A stretch of 64,000 nucleotides of DNA from Hippophae tibetana (GCA_037013495.1 CM072810.1:109433398-109497397); one strand, 5' to 3'; shown: positions 21,501 through 33,560, numbered from the stretch's first letter. Translations and numbers: made by a program. The notes: a model not told the origin generated them from the sequence alone.

Positions 21501-23332
21501 ATAACTATACAATTGTAATGAAAACATGAATAAAATAATACAAACTAGAGAGTTCTTTTGTTTAGAGTTATTTCTTCTTTTTTCTACAAGTATAATTGAG
21601 TATATAAAATTATATCGAATTAAAAACTAAGATGTTAGTTAAGATTACTATAAATTTGTGATAATCAATATACAAATTTAAAATTAACTCACTATTTATG
21701 TATATAATAAAGTAATTTAAAAGGCTACAGCCTTACACTATTCATCAAACATAACACAACTGATCAAATAACAACCTTAAGCTTATAAGCAAAACTTGTT
21801 CATGTGAACCTTTTTCACTATTCCTTTCAATTCGTGTTTAAAAACAACAGAAGCTTGCTTCCTAATCAATTAATAATAGTCGGTGCAAAAGCATTATAGT
21901 TTGTTGCCAAAATGATCACTTATTACCCAAACATTTTACTACTAGAAGTTTTTCAAAGTTGCTGAAGTAGTTGTAGGACGGTTATGGAAGTTGTCAGGTA
22001 CAAAGACCTCAAAACCTTAATTGCATCACACAACTTTCTGAAATAAATTAGAATCAGTTACTAACATTGAAGAGTAAAAATTTGAATTTTTGTTTGAAAC
22101 CCAATTTAAATTAACTTGGAATTAGTATCATGAAATTAATTAATTATAAGGAAAAAAATTTGCATACCGTTGGCAAGATCAAGCAAGAAATCAGCAGGGT
22201 TCATGAAATTGAAAGCAGGAACAAATCCAATGGATCCAAAATATTCCATAGCCCGACCCGAAGGCCCACAATAAATGGGACAACCCTCAGTCAAGACCAA
22301 CACCTTATCAAACATCCTATACAGCCTGCTAGAAGGCTGATGGATGGTGGTCACCACCGTGCGGCCACCGCGTGACAGCCTTCTCAAAGTCGCAATAATT
22401 CGCTGAGCTGTAGTCGAATCGAGCCCCGACGTAGGCTCATCAAGCAACAAAAGACTCGGGTTTACCAACATCTCTTGTCCAATACTGACCCGTTTTCTCT
22501 CCCCACCTGAAACACCTCTTAACAAAGGGCCTCCAACAATACTATTCCTACACCTTGTTAAACCAAGCTCCATAATTATCATCTCAGCTTGTTCAATTTT
22601 CTCTTCTTTTGTCAACTTCTTTGGAAGCCTTAACAAAGCAGCATATGTTAAAGTTTCTAAAACTGTCAAGTGTGGATACAAAACATCATCTTGAGTAACA
22701 AACCCAGTTTTACGTTTCATTGAGCTTGAAAATGATTTCCCATTGTATGAGATTGACCCAGAAATTTTTCCAGGCAAACGACCAGCTAAAGCTGTTAAAA
22801 GTGTCGTTTTGCCACTACCTGATGGACCTAACATTGCTAGTAACTCACCGGGTCGAACGATTCCACTCACTCCATTAAGTACTGTTCTTGTCTTTTTGGG
22901 CTCTTGTGAACCAAAACAACAACTTTCCTTTGTGGGTTTTAGCTTAATTGTATAAGCAACATCTTCAAACTACAAAAATATTTTTATTTTTTTAAGTACG
23001 TGCATGATATTTGATTGCACTAATTCGTAAAACAGATTTACAACTTATATTTTATAACATACCTTAAGAGTAACAGGGTGCAAAGATTCAAGGAAAATTG
23101 AGAGTGTAGGAGAGCCTAGTAGTTGTTGTGGATGGTGTTGTTGGAGTTGCATTTCAGTAGAGCCAGCCAAAGATGAGTTAACAACATTTCTATTCGTTGT
23201 AGAAGAACATGATGGCTCGGCATGAACTACCGAACCATTCTCAGATCGGTTGAGATTTGTGAGCAAAATGTTATGTGGTGAAGGTGGTTCGCCTATTTTC
23301 ATGCTATTAGTTTCTTGCTCTGGAGGCATCAT
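15562..23332 (-). CDS. ABCG half-transporter, ABCG21/22-like (5 exons)
   Basis: Five exons: 23332-23063, 22969-22168, 17117-16917, 16821-16643 and 16212-15562, all with GT/AG borders and compatible phases, giving 2103 nt (700 aa), close to the ~670 aa of Arabidopsis ABCG21. The start is taken at MMPPEQE, matching that family; an in-frame ATG lies 54 nt upstream. Residues 1-90 are a Ser/Gln-rich N-terminus. The nucleotide-binding domain follows: Walker A GPSGSGKT (138-145), Q-loop near 183, signature VSGGE (243-247), Walker B LLLLDEP (263-269), H-loop His about 300. A charged linker (exon 3) precedes the transmembrane domain in exons 4-5 ([12 protein letters not shown].., GGLKPS, an extracellular loop with Cys pairs, C-terminal [10 protein letters not shown]). 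NBD-then-TMD order and one of each make it a WBC-type half transporter that must dimerise. ABCG21/22 relatives act in guard cells and stomatal control in Arabidopsis; the substrate here is inference. Intron 2 is 5050 bp because element C sits in it. Confidence 0.93.
17397..17622 (+). repeat. 5' LTR of element C
   Basis: 226 bp, TATTGGATATT..TCTCTACA. It carries about four ggagtaaaacaag/ttaattcaagg units, fewer than the 3' LTR. TATA-like TATAAATAG at about 17531-17539. Confidence 0.9.
17690..21300 (+). pseudogene. gag-pol remnant of element C
   Basis: Starts [12 protein letters not shown] at 17690 like element E. The gag N-terminus contains an in-frame 24-bp triplication (17819-17890) and a stop near 17976; more shifts follow near 18055. 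Gag resumes at 18198-18965 with the zinc knuckle [14 protein letters not shown] and the protease motif DSGVIDH (family DSGATDH). Immediately after it, sequence from the end of the integrase core is joined on: the protease C-part and integrase centre are deleted. The integrase tail is at 19078-19851, RT at 20005 onward ([23 protein letters not shown]). A ~45-bp deletion in RNase H at about 20885 removes the DADWAG region. Several in-frame TGA codons. Not functional. Confidence 0.92.
17819..17890 (+). repeat. 24-bp tandem triplication in gag of element C
   Basis: Three consecutive 24-bp units starting ttggcttgg(t/g) at 17819, 17843 and 17867. They encode a repeated W(S/L)RAVSLA-like octapeptide that occurs once in element E. 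Unit 1 differs from units 2 and 3 by a few bases; 2 and 3 are identical. Confidence 0.92.
21306..21588 (+). repeat. 3' LTR of element C
   Basis: 283 bp, TATTGGATATT..TTTCTACA. It is longer than the 5' LTR by about two copies of the cttaattcaaggagtaaaacaa-type unit, so the array has changed copy number since insertion. Confidence 0.9.
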
Positions 23333-23640
23333 TTCAATTGGGCTATTATGAATCAAAACCTTTAAGAACTTATAAATGAAATTCAAGCAAAAAAGGGTTT
23401 GTTGAGAATTAAATAAATTAAGAGAGTTCTAAATATTAATGAAGGAGAAGAGAAGATAAATGTATAGGTTGATCACAACTCACATGCAAGAACAAGTCAT
23501 GTGACTTGTGTATAAAGTGAGGAGAGCACGAGAAGAAGAAATTTATAGTAAGAGTTCTATGACAATAAGACCTTTGGGAAGGAGCATTATATATATATAT
23601 ATATATATATATATTTGCTACAAAGAGACCCAACAAAAAC
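23333..23640 (-). promoter_or_regulatory. Likely promoter/5' UTR of the ABCG gene
   Basis: About 300 bp directly upstream of the start codon. A TATATAAT-type stretch on the minus strand at about 23585-23600 sits at the edge of an (AT)n run and is the best core-promoter candidate, which would give a 5' UTR of about 230 nt. No transcript evidence is available, so the assignment is inferred. Confidence 0.35.
23588..23614. repeat. (AT)n microsatellite upstream of the ABCG gene
   Basis: An uninterrupted TA run of about 13 repeats, 255 bp upstream of the predicted start codon. Length variation here could alter the TATA region. Confidence 0.9.
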
Positions 23641-26600
23641 TTAAATGAGTAGTTGTATTAATGTGTCGACTAGGGGTGATGTATATACGGTTTAATTTCC
23701 ATGCTTTAGCTTTTTCTTACCTATACGTGTCTTAAAGGCATTTGTTATGTTACATTTTGTTGTGTAAACTGTAAAGTGAAAGAATCAGAGTACTACTCTG
23801 CTTTTTAAATACTCAATATACCATCAATTATTTTATGAAAATATTATTGATTGATTTTATACTATACTAACTTGTGTTAATTCATGTCAAATAACAAATA
23901 TATATATATATTTACAGGTACAAAAGAATGAAAATATATAAGTTACTACCTAGCTCTCATCATTTTTCTCCTCTATATTGATTTTTGTTTTGTCCAGACC
24001 ACAAATTAATAGTTTCTATTATTTTATGAATTTCTTACATTCTCTGTTTTGTTTTGTCCCATTAAATAATATAAACTTCACAGATTAAAGTTTTGTCATT
24101 AATCAAGTAATTGACTACTGTTTAATGCCCGTTCTTTATATGGTTTTCAGAGGTCTTTAACTTAATTGATTATATATAAATGGTCTGCTGACTGATGTTA
24201 GAATAATGGGATTTGATCTCATCAGAGATAAAAAGCATAAATTATTGTTTTGAGAAATTCACGATATGATAATCTAGTTGAATGAAATATAAAATTAATA
24301 TAATTTTTTTAAAAAATTATATACATAATATTGGTATATTGAAAAAATAATATAATTAATAAGGATTATATTCAAAAAATAATGAATAATAATTCGAATA
24401 GATAAATTTAAATTAACTTATAAATACATATATTTTTTTTTTGAAAATATTTTTTAAAAAAAATTTAACAGAAAATGTCCTAAAATTATATCCCTCTATA
24501 GAATATGTGTATATGAAACACGTAACACCGTAAGCATACATAGCAAAGAACACCAATTTTTTGAATGTATGCCCAAATGAGGAACAAACAACTTCTTTAT
24601 TATATAAAATAAATTGTTACCTTTTACGATATAAATAATATATGTATAAAAATGTATTCTTGATTATGCGGATTTAATACATATTGGCCTCAAACTAGAG
24701 GTTTACAAAATATTCTATAATCTATAAATTCGAATTAATCTATTAAATTATTAAATTTTTAGTGATTTTAAACTAAATATTAGATTTGATTGGATTAAAA
24801 AAATTATCCATTAAATTCAAATTGATTAATAGAAAATATCATGTATTTTTTATTATATTTTAATCTAAATATATTAAAACTAAATAATATTTATATTTTA
24901 TTAATATGTTACTCTTTTAAAAGTTTTTACTTTTTATTATATACTTTCCCTCAATATACTAAAATTTTAAACTCTATAATAGATGTTAATTTCATTCATG
25001 AGTTCTCTTCCTTTCATTTTTCGGACTTAACTTTATATGCAGACATTTTTACAAATAAACTATCAAAAGCATTCAAGGAGCCTTAGTAAGTTATGGGTTT
25101 TTACAGATTCCGTAACTTTTGGTTTAAAATACTTAAATCCTATAACTTTTGATATGAGCTCCATTAATTCTAGAATTAAAAAAAATCGTTCTAATAACTA
25201 ATTTTTTCTTTTCAAATGTACATTAAATAGAAGACATTTTTGATATTTCAAAAAAATAAAAAATAAAAAAACGATGCTAAATTTCATCCCCCATCTTTTT
25301 CACCTTAACCCATAACCCCATTTCTTGCACTAAACTCACCCAAATTCCTAATCCCTAACACCCCATATCTGCTTTAAAATAATAATGAGTTAAATTGATC
25401 CAACAATATATTTAAATCTCCTTAAATTATAACACAAGACATTTTCTTATTAACCGTATAAACAACAAATAAATATGAAAAGAGAGTAAGGGAAAAATGT
25501 TTTTTTTCTACTATCTTTAGAGATTGTTCTCTTCTTTTTATGTTGTAAAACAATCTTAGAATAGCATATTTGTGTGTATCATTGTGAAAGAAGAATGTGT
25601 ATATGTAGTAAACTTGGGTCAAATACCACACATATGATGTGCACAAATATATAGGTAGTTAGTTATTGGTTAGGATTAAAAAATGAATCAAAATGAATGA
25701 AATACGTTAATTCTCAATAACGCAATCGATACCTCTATGAGATGTATTGATCCCTCCTAAAAATAAGTTACGCTTACGTAACATGAGGATCAAACTGTCT
25801 ATAAGAGGAAATGATCCCTTTATGTATGAAGGTGTGCCCAGTTTTTCATATAGAGAAAAGGAGACCAAAGTGTGATCAATTACAAATCGATCTATACTAA
25901 GATCAATCCATCTACTATTGGGATTAATCCTTCTATCTAAAGAGGCTAATATATTTATCATGGAATATTAGAATTGATTTAAGTAGGAGCCTATATGAAC
26001 TGCACTTAAACATGTATCAATTCTATGTGTAATGGTTATGAAAGATATACCTGAATTACAACTATCTATGAGCGTTTTTTTTTATTTTTCTTTAAAGACT
26101 TGATATTTTTGAGAAACTTGATAGCGAGTTTAAAGATAAAATTACATGTAAATATTTTATCGATAAAAATATCCAACACTCAAAATCTTTACATACGTTA
26201 TTTTTGGAATTTTCAAGTAGAAAAACATCTCACTCACTACATGACACTTATAGAAATAAGATAAAAATACATCAATGTCCTAAACTTCATAGTGAAACTA
26301 TCCTATGGTCCGATAATCCATATTCCCTGCAACTCGACAAGTTGTATATAACTGAAATCACATAGACAAAACATATGATAGCTTGGCTTGAAATCCTCAT
26401 TGTGCATTAGTTCTATTTACATAGAAATATGTGAAATATAGAGAGCAATGTAAGCATTCATATCAATCAAACTTACATTAAAATAAAATAATGCAAAGCA
26501 TTCTTACCCTATATATATTCTTCTTCTATATGCATAATAATATGAAACATGAAAACGAAATAATGAATCAACATACCAATGTGAAACATGAGAATGAAAC

Positions 26601-26794
26601 AATGAATCATTCTCCCCTTTTTGACATGCGAAAAGGATAAAGCATTAGAGAAATTACAAACTTAAGGGCAAAGCATTGTACAAAGCCATGGAACTACACT
26701 CCTTCGAAAAGTAAAATAGTAATTTAAAAGCACATCAATGCAAAAGTATAATGCATTTTAAACTCCCCATAAGTCTTATAACTCCCTAATGATT
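23641..26794. other. AT-rich intergenic DNA with faint TE traces
   Basis: No gene. Two weak traces are noted. At 25020-25085 a plus-strand frame reads LYADIFTNKLSKAF, like the QLADIFTKPLS end of copia RNase H. At 26611-26622 tctccccttttt followed by tgacatg resembles the minus-strand polypurine tract region of some copia elements. Neither is enough to place an element. A short tandem copy (gaaacatga(a/g)aa(c/t)gaaa..aatgaatca) lies at about 26540-26610. Confidence 0.4.
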
Positions 26795-28215
26795 GCAACA
26801 CAAATTGTGTGTGCAATAAATACGCAAGTATATGTATCGTAACAAGTAATATAATGATAAATAAATATCGTTCTCTCGGAGATTATTTTTTTAGAAACTA
26901 ATTTTTAAACTAAAAATAATAAAAATAAATTTTTTTGGTGTTTTTATATCTTAAGAAAGCAAAATTAAAATAAATAAAAGTAAATAGCAATAATTAATTA
27001 AATCATATTTTGTGACTAAAAAGATATATGAGAAAATATCTAGGAATACTTAATCCCCTAATTTTCTAAACATGTGAATCACTAAAATCCCCTCAATATA
27101 ATATTAATTAATTACATGATTAATTGAATCTAACCTAGCATGTATTCCTCTATCAAGTAAACTACACACCATATAATAATTAATTTAATCACACTCTCAT
27201 GCCAATTAAATTGCATACTATTCATTAAGTTCATCCATTATGGATCACATACATAAGAATCATACATCTCTACCTAGAAACTATGTATGTTATTTAATCA
27301 AGACAAACAATTAAATAAATTTCTAAAATCTATTTAATTGTCTCTATAGATATTATTGGTCAAACAATTAATAGCATAAAAATCAGATTAAATAATATAA
27401 TTAAATTAATATTATAATTGAGAAAAAATATTAGATCATCACATGTTGAAAATTGGGTTCATAAGATCCCTAGATTAATAAATTAATTACACATAATTGT
27501 GTTCATAAAGCTCATATTTTTCATAAAGGAAGACATAAAATTAATAAACCCAATTAGGGTTTATGGAGTGATTAAGGGCTTAAATAAAACACAGATGCGA
27601 TTTGGACAATCCAATCAACTTCAAATCAAGGACTATGATCAAAACAAGCAAAACTGACAGTTTCGGCCAATCACAATGTGACACGTGGTACCAAAAGTTC
27701 ATTGGGCGAATCAGAGAGCGACACGTGGAAGAGGAGACCGGTCAAAGTCAATGTTCGCCAAGTTAGCACCACGTGACGCGACGTGATTTGCAGGAATGGA
27801 TGGCGTGGTGCACAGGTGGGACACTTCGAGCAATAACGTGGTGATAAGTATCATAACGCGTTGACTGATTTCTGAACTCGGATTGAACGTCGTGCTGACA
27901 CGTGGCGCATGTTTCTCCTCTCCACACACGGTGCAACGTGATTCGCTCTCTGTGCTTATGTGACATCTATGTGGCTTACTCAGTCAACTCCTATGCTTAC
28001 GTGGCATGCCACGTGGCAGCTCTGATTAGTCCTACGTTAAAAATTCATAAAAAAATCAATAAAAATCCCAAAAATTATATTTTCACCCGTTTTCACTTAA
28101 ACATTTATATTTTAATTTTTTTTAACCACAAAAATAATATTTATTAAATAAAAAAGTAAATATTAAGTTAAAAAGTACGCTAATGACTCTATTTTCATAG
28201 AGTCATCGCTTAATT
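26795..28215. mobile_element. Possible decayed LTR or LTR-derived segment
   Basis: The left part (caataaatacgcaagtatat..atcgttctctcgg, 26813-26880) has the look of the start of large plant Gypsy-type LTRs. The right part (27680-28020) is GC-enriched with a cluster of ACGTG cores. A perfect 9-bp-arm hairpin (28183-28206) lies near the right end. No second LTR, primer-binding site, target duplication or coding region was found, so the assignment rests on general resemblance only. Confidence 0.3.
27682..28015. promoter_or_regulatory. Cluster of ACGTG (G-box/ABRE-core) motifs
   Basis: Nine ACGTG cores in about 335 bp, at 27683, 27723, 27771, 27781, 27836, 27900, 27936, 27999 and 28011. Five of them are the full palindrome CACGTG (27682, 27722, 27770, 27899, 28010). 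ACGTG is the core bound by plant bZIP and bHLH factors (G-box, ABRE). The flank (c/g)aatca.ag.g.gacacgtgg is repeated around the first two sites. Function as an enhancer is inference; no gene starts nearby. Confidence 0.55.
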
Positions 28216-28446
28216 ATAAAACTAATTAAATAGTTAATAAATAAGAAGAAGATAAAAAATAAAAAAAAATGATTTTTTTAATAAATAGTCACATAAGGTA
28301 ATAAATTCATTTAATTACAAACAAGTACAAAGAGAAATAATTTTTTAACTCAAATTTTGATGTAAGATTGCATTTTGTGAGAGAAATAATTACAAACAAG
28401 CCACATAAGCTTGGAATGGCGGATGCAATCATCAACATATAATGTC

Positions 28447-28714
28447 ATAATCAAAGCGCCATTTGTTTATCCAAGAATCCTATGTTTATGATAGGTCTAA
28501 GAATATTGATGTAAGATTGCATTTTGTGAGGGATATAATTGGCCAAAGAATAATAAGTATTTTTAAAATACTTATCGAGGAAAACCCAGCAAATATGTTA
28601 AACAAACTTATACCACTTGCTAAGTTCAAGCTAAGAATTGTTGAAAATTAAAGAAATTGAAATTGGGAAGGTCAAAGTGATTCATTTGATCATGTGTATG
28701 TCAAGGCGGAGAAT
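28447..28714 (+). pseudogene. Copia RNase H C-terminus plus polypurine tract remnant
   Basis: Plus strand. NQSAICLSKNPMF in one frame, then after a shift DRSKNIDVRLHFVRDII and EENPANMLNKLIPLAKFK, the usual C-terminal signature of copia RNase H (SKHIDVR.HF.R, NPADMLTK). It is followed 52 bp later by aaggcggagaat (28703-28714), a typical copia polypurine tract, then TGTAAACAATTTG, the probable start of a 3' LTR that I cannot follow to its end. A short stretch gatgtaagattgcattttgtgag also occurs upstream at 28359, so part was duplicated. The rest of this element is missing. Confidence 0.65.
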
Positions 28715-31700
28715 TGTAAACAATTTGACAAACAAATGATCGAAAGCATTCAAAGAGCCTTGGTACAAGTTTGGCATATGCACTAACTAATGATAAAAAA
28801 TAGTTCAAATGTTAGTTGGACTATAATCCTCACAAAATATTATATTATAAGGGCCCTATAGTACTTATACATATATGATTGGAATGCTTGAATGTCTTTA
28901 AATCAAGTTGTAGATAGAACTTCAATAAAATATGTATATTAATCATTTTTTTTATCTTTTTATTTTTAGATTGGTGTTTTAAAGACTGTTCTCATTTTTT
29001 GCTTCATAACAAAGTTGTTCTTCCATCTTTAGATAATTTAATTGTTTAGTTCTTGGTTGTTGGTGAATGATCAGAAGGTGTTCTTGGTTTTTACACTACA
29101 TTATATTTAATTTTGTATATATGTTGAAGTTAATATTATTAATATTATGAAACTATAGTAATTTGTATTTAAAATTTTCTTATTTAGTTATAGACATAAT
29201 TAGCTATAGAATGGTGAATAGTTAATCAACAGGAAATAGTTAAATTGAAATTTTAGCAGAATGGCCAAGTATGAAATCACATGTAAATAAAGTAGTGCAA
29301 AAAATAAAGATCAACACATGAGAATCTTAGGTGGAACAACCAAAGCCATACCAATGACCTAAGAGGAAAATCACCGATCATCAGATCAATTAATTATCTA
29401 CTATGAAAAATAAGATCTAATTACAAGACTAGAACTCAAATTATCCACCAAGATAATGCCACATAGTAATCTAATTACAAGTAGTTACTTTGATCATAGT
29501 CTATGCAAGAAAAGTGTTCAAATTTTGAATAATATTCTCATGAACTCGAGTCACATAAGTTAATCGAACCCGTTTAGCTAGCACGTGAAAATTTGGCACA
29601 ATAACACAAGTAAAAATATGTGTCCTAAAACATATTCAATAATGAATAATCGTAACTAGATGATTTAATAAATATATCAGATAAATCAAAATTTAATTAA
29701 CATCCCTAGAATAATTATTTTAAGTATAAATTCAATAAAGATAGCTTCTTGAAACACTAATAATCAAACCAAATAATTATGATTTGACACACATAAATAT
29801 TTGATCTAATAATTCAAGAACGAAAACAAAGAATAAGCTATAAGAACATATGATCAAAATATTATAAATCAATTAGGCTTATTAATCAATCAAATACAAC
29901 CACCAATATTTGATAGATTAATTAAATAAATAAGCTTAAAAAATTATGATATGATATTTGAAAAATAAGAGAGAGATTATGATGAAGAGAATAATGTTTT
30001 TATGTGGTTGATTGAAATGATAACCAATGAGTTTTATTTATAGGAAGAATTAAAATTTTTAATCCTATGTAATTGATAAATATGTTTTCTATTACAAATA
30101 AAATAGTAATACTCACTAATCAAGAATATTACTATTTAAATGAGAGTTTTTTACGAAGTATGCTCATTAATCAAGAATATTCTTATTTAAAGAAAAGTTT
30201 TTTTAAAGTGAACTCATTAATCAAGAATACTCTTATATAAATTAAAGTTCATTTTAAAGTAGAATTCCAACTATATCTAAAGCTAAGATTTAATTTAGAT
30301 CTTATCCAATATTTTAGCATATATCTTAGCTTAAAATTTAGGACATATTTTAAAACAATGAAGTATATTAAAGAATATAATAACTAATAATTTCATAAAT
30401 TGACTCGAGTTTAAATAAATATTTTAAATTGAAATTCTAGTTGATCGATCGATCTAAGTCGAGCTCACAATCAAGCCAAAAAATTCGATTAATCTAATCA
30501 ATCCTCAATCAATCTAGTGGTAATAAAATAAATAAATTTTAAACAAGTAAATCGATCTACTTAAATTAAATGTAGATTGATTCTCGATCAATATAATCAT
30601 GTCTCGATTAATCGAGTGATCTCTATTCAAAATGTTTCAATATGTCTAATATGAAATCTAACATACATAAAAATAAATATAAATATATATATAAAATGTG
30701 TTTGTTGGAACTCGATAATTTATTCGACTTGAAAATATTCTTAAAAAATACACTTATAAACTAAAATTACGTTTAGATGTTTTATTTACGAATATTACAA
30801 ATATTCACATACTCCTTGCCGTATTATCATTGTGATATTTATGATTTTATTATATATCAAATACTTAGAAAAAAATAAGAATATATAGTAAAAACAAAAA
30901 GGAGCCAAAAAGTCATAAAAACATTATATATCATAATGTTCTAAGCTAATTTGATATAATCAAATAATTAAAATAAATGAGATGAATTTAAATTTAATAA
31001 TTTTGAATCGATTAACAATGACTTAATTATCATTATTATCACTTTTTTTATGGAAATTATTTTCAATTTAATAATGTGGTATATTCATTATAATGAGTAT
31101 GTATGATTATATGTAGTCCGAGATGTACTCACAATATACGAAACTTTTCTCAAAACTAGTAATCATTTTCTTAATAAATTACATTTTTTGGTGGTTGGAT
31201 GTCATAAAGCACCTTACGTATGTAAAATTCTCATATTTGAGTCAAATACAACATACATATTTGAACAGCAAAGAGCCAATCTAATTGAGGACTCCACGAT
31301 ATTAAAAAATAAGAATTTTTTATGACATAAAAATTATAATATAAACAAAATTGATCTCATATATAATTATTGATTAAATATAAATTACATTTTTTGGTGG
31401 TTGAATATCATATACTTTTTTTTTTTTTTTACAAATTGGTTGGAAAATCATGCTTAGTGAATTCTTTTACATAGTTACTGTTTTGTAGATTGACATTGAG
31501 TGTAGGACAGCCAAAGAAGAAATGGACTACATGGGTCCAAATTTTGACAGCAAAAACATCAACCAAGTTAAATAAACATTATTTCTCTATCTTTCCATTA
31601 AACATTACACATATGTAACGATAGTGCGCAAGGAATATTTTATGTCATATTTCTAAGCTGAATGATCAATAGTATTCAGGTGCTTTTTTTAGGTTTTAAA

Positions 31701-31858
31701 AAACTTTATCGAAGTTCAAAAACACTTTATTCAAGTTAAATATATTAAAAAAAAATTAATTAAAATATTATAATAAAACCTTTTTTAAGTTTGGAAATAA
31801 ATTCATTCAACTATTAATGTAAATAATAATATTATTAAAATGTGAGAAGCTACATAGC

Positions 31859-31884
31859 TCATCATCATCATCATCATCATCATC
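31859..31884. repeat. (ATC)n microsatellite
   Basis: Eight uninterrupted ATC repeats in AT-rich intergenic DNA. Confidence 0.95.
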
Positions 31885-33464
31885 CCACTAAGGTATAAGG
31901 TGGAGGTTGAATCAATATTCATTAGCAACTCCAACAAGACGTATCCTACATGACCCCTTGAGTTTGATTTTTGACCGTCAATAGTTAAACACATTTTTCA
32001 TTATTTAATTATTTTTGACACGCTTATTTTTTTAATTTTATGTATATATTGTTAAATTTTTTTCTCTATGTATAAATATTATGTAAAACAGAGTTTTATA
32101 AATAAATTATTATGTTTATTATTTTTAATTAATTTTTATATTGTAATAGTGCACTTTTCTTTTCAGAGTATCACCTTTTTCATTAGGATAAGTGCTGAGA
32201 TATGAGAGAAAATAGAGAAATTGGTGGGAGTTCTCCTTATGCCCTATTTCTAGGTGTCAAATGCTTATTTAATGGAAGAGATAGTGGCCGAGATCTTGTC
32301 GTCTTTTCTTTAAAAAGGCTTGGTTTACAAGGTGGTGTCTTTATCATCGAAAGGTTGATCCCTTACGATTTTTTTATTTATTATTATTTTAACTAATTTT
32401 AATGGCATTAGAATTTTCGTATAAAAGGAGGATATTAATGGAATAGAATCATTAAGTTTCTGCTGGCTAGCTGTTTGCTCATTTGTTAGGTTCTACTAAT
32501 TTAGTTATATTAGTCAAACTCACTTCATACATAAAAATTATTATGTTTATTTTTTTTGTTTAATTTTATCAATACTTTTGAAATATATACATATTAATTA
32601 ATCATCAAATTTTGAGTTAATTAGAATATACTTTTGAACATTGATATGATAATCACCGTTAACTAAACTATATAAATTTAATTGTTTTTTCTAATAATTT
32701 TAAAACATAGATGAGATATTTATTAGTGAAATAAACTCGTTAATATTATTGGTTATTTAATTTGTAATTATATTCAATATCTTATTGAAGTTTGAATCTC
32801 ATCTATTTAATTTTTATTTATTTAATAAAATATTAGGGGAGAATTTTAATACCCCTTTAAAAAAAATTAAAAGAAAAATAATAAAATTTATTTGTGATCT
32901 AATTGATATGAATTCTTATTTTTATTATTTTAGACCCAACCGTTTAATTTTTACTCATTTAATAAAAAAAGAAGTGATTTTTTTAAAAAAGTAAAATAAA
33001 GAAGTGGTCTTTAAACAAAAAGTAAAAAAAATAATAGTTGGGATTGGCTCGTAGTTATGACTCTCCACACTACTATAAACATAATTTTGTTGGTTGATTT
33101 GGTTTGAATTTGCAATAACTACTAAGTAATAACCCGAATTATTGGGATTAATACGTGGTTTAGCTATTAACTTTCACTCTATCATTATAGATATAAATTT
33201 AAATTTAACTTATTTATTTAATAAAAAAATTACATATATTACTTTTAAAAAAAAATTAAAAAAAATGAGATATTTATTAGTTAGAAAAGTAAAACCCTCA
33301 ACTCTTTTAAGTTAAGATGCTTAATATTTTTTAAAAATTTAAAATAAAATATAAAAGAAAAAATATGTTTTACTATTTTAAAATATAAATATTTTATTAA
33401 TTTAAATATAATATAGATTTTTATATATAATGTTAACGATTAATTGTTAAGTTATATATGTACG

Positions 33465-33560
33465 AACTAATTATTGTCGGTAGCTTTTATATATAGTTGG
33501 TAAATATTTAATATTTATTTCCGAAATTGCTGGTTCAAATCCCCGTCGCCTAAAGTATTA
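33465..33560 (+). repeat. tRNA-like/SINE-like remnant (weak)
   Basis: The stretch ctggttcaaatccccgtc (about 33530-33547) matches an RNA polymerase III B box and T-loop (GGTTCAAATCC). Upstream, ggtagc..agttggtaaa (about 33478-33508) resembles a tRNA A box and D-arm interrupted by extra bases, and downstream is an A-rich tail (aaaaaagaagaag). It cannot fold into a full tRNA, so at best it is a tRNA pseudogene or the head of a tRNA-derived SINE. Confidence 0.3.

Larger units (their letters stand above)
17397..21588 (+). mobile_element. Element C: decayed E-family copia element in ABCG intron 2
   Basis: Plus-strand element, opposite to the host gene. The 5' LTR is 17397-17622 and the 3' LTR 21306-21588, both running TATTGG..CTACA. 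A perfect target duplication AGTAT lies at 17392-17396 and 21589-21593. The primer-binding site (tgatatcagagtagg from 17623) directly follows the 5' LTR. The polypurine tract cttgaggagag directly precedes the 3' LTR and contains the pol stop codon. Its proteins are close to those of element E but interrupted by stops, frameshifts and a ~715-bp deletion. The splice sites of the host intron are outside it and intact. Confidence 0.94.

Noticed and set aside
25707..25961. An 84-codon minus-strand frame in intergenic DNA.
   Set aside because: No match to a known family, and the region has no other gene signals.
26611..26640. tctcccctttttgacatg as the polypurine tract of another copia element.
   Set aside because: No LTR pair, coding remnant or primer site could be linked to it; it is mentioned only as a trace.
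32202..32396. A 64-codon plus-strand frame (MRENREIGG..) as a small gene.
   Set aside because: No recognisable family, no promoter, splice or poly(A) context, and length within chance expectation for 64 kb.
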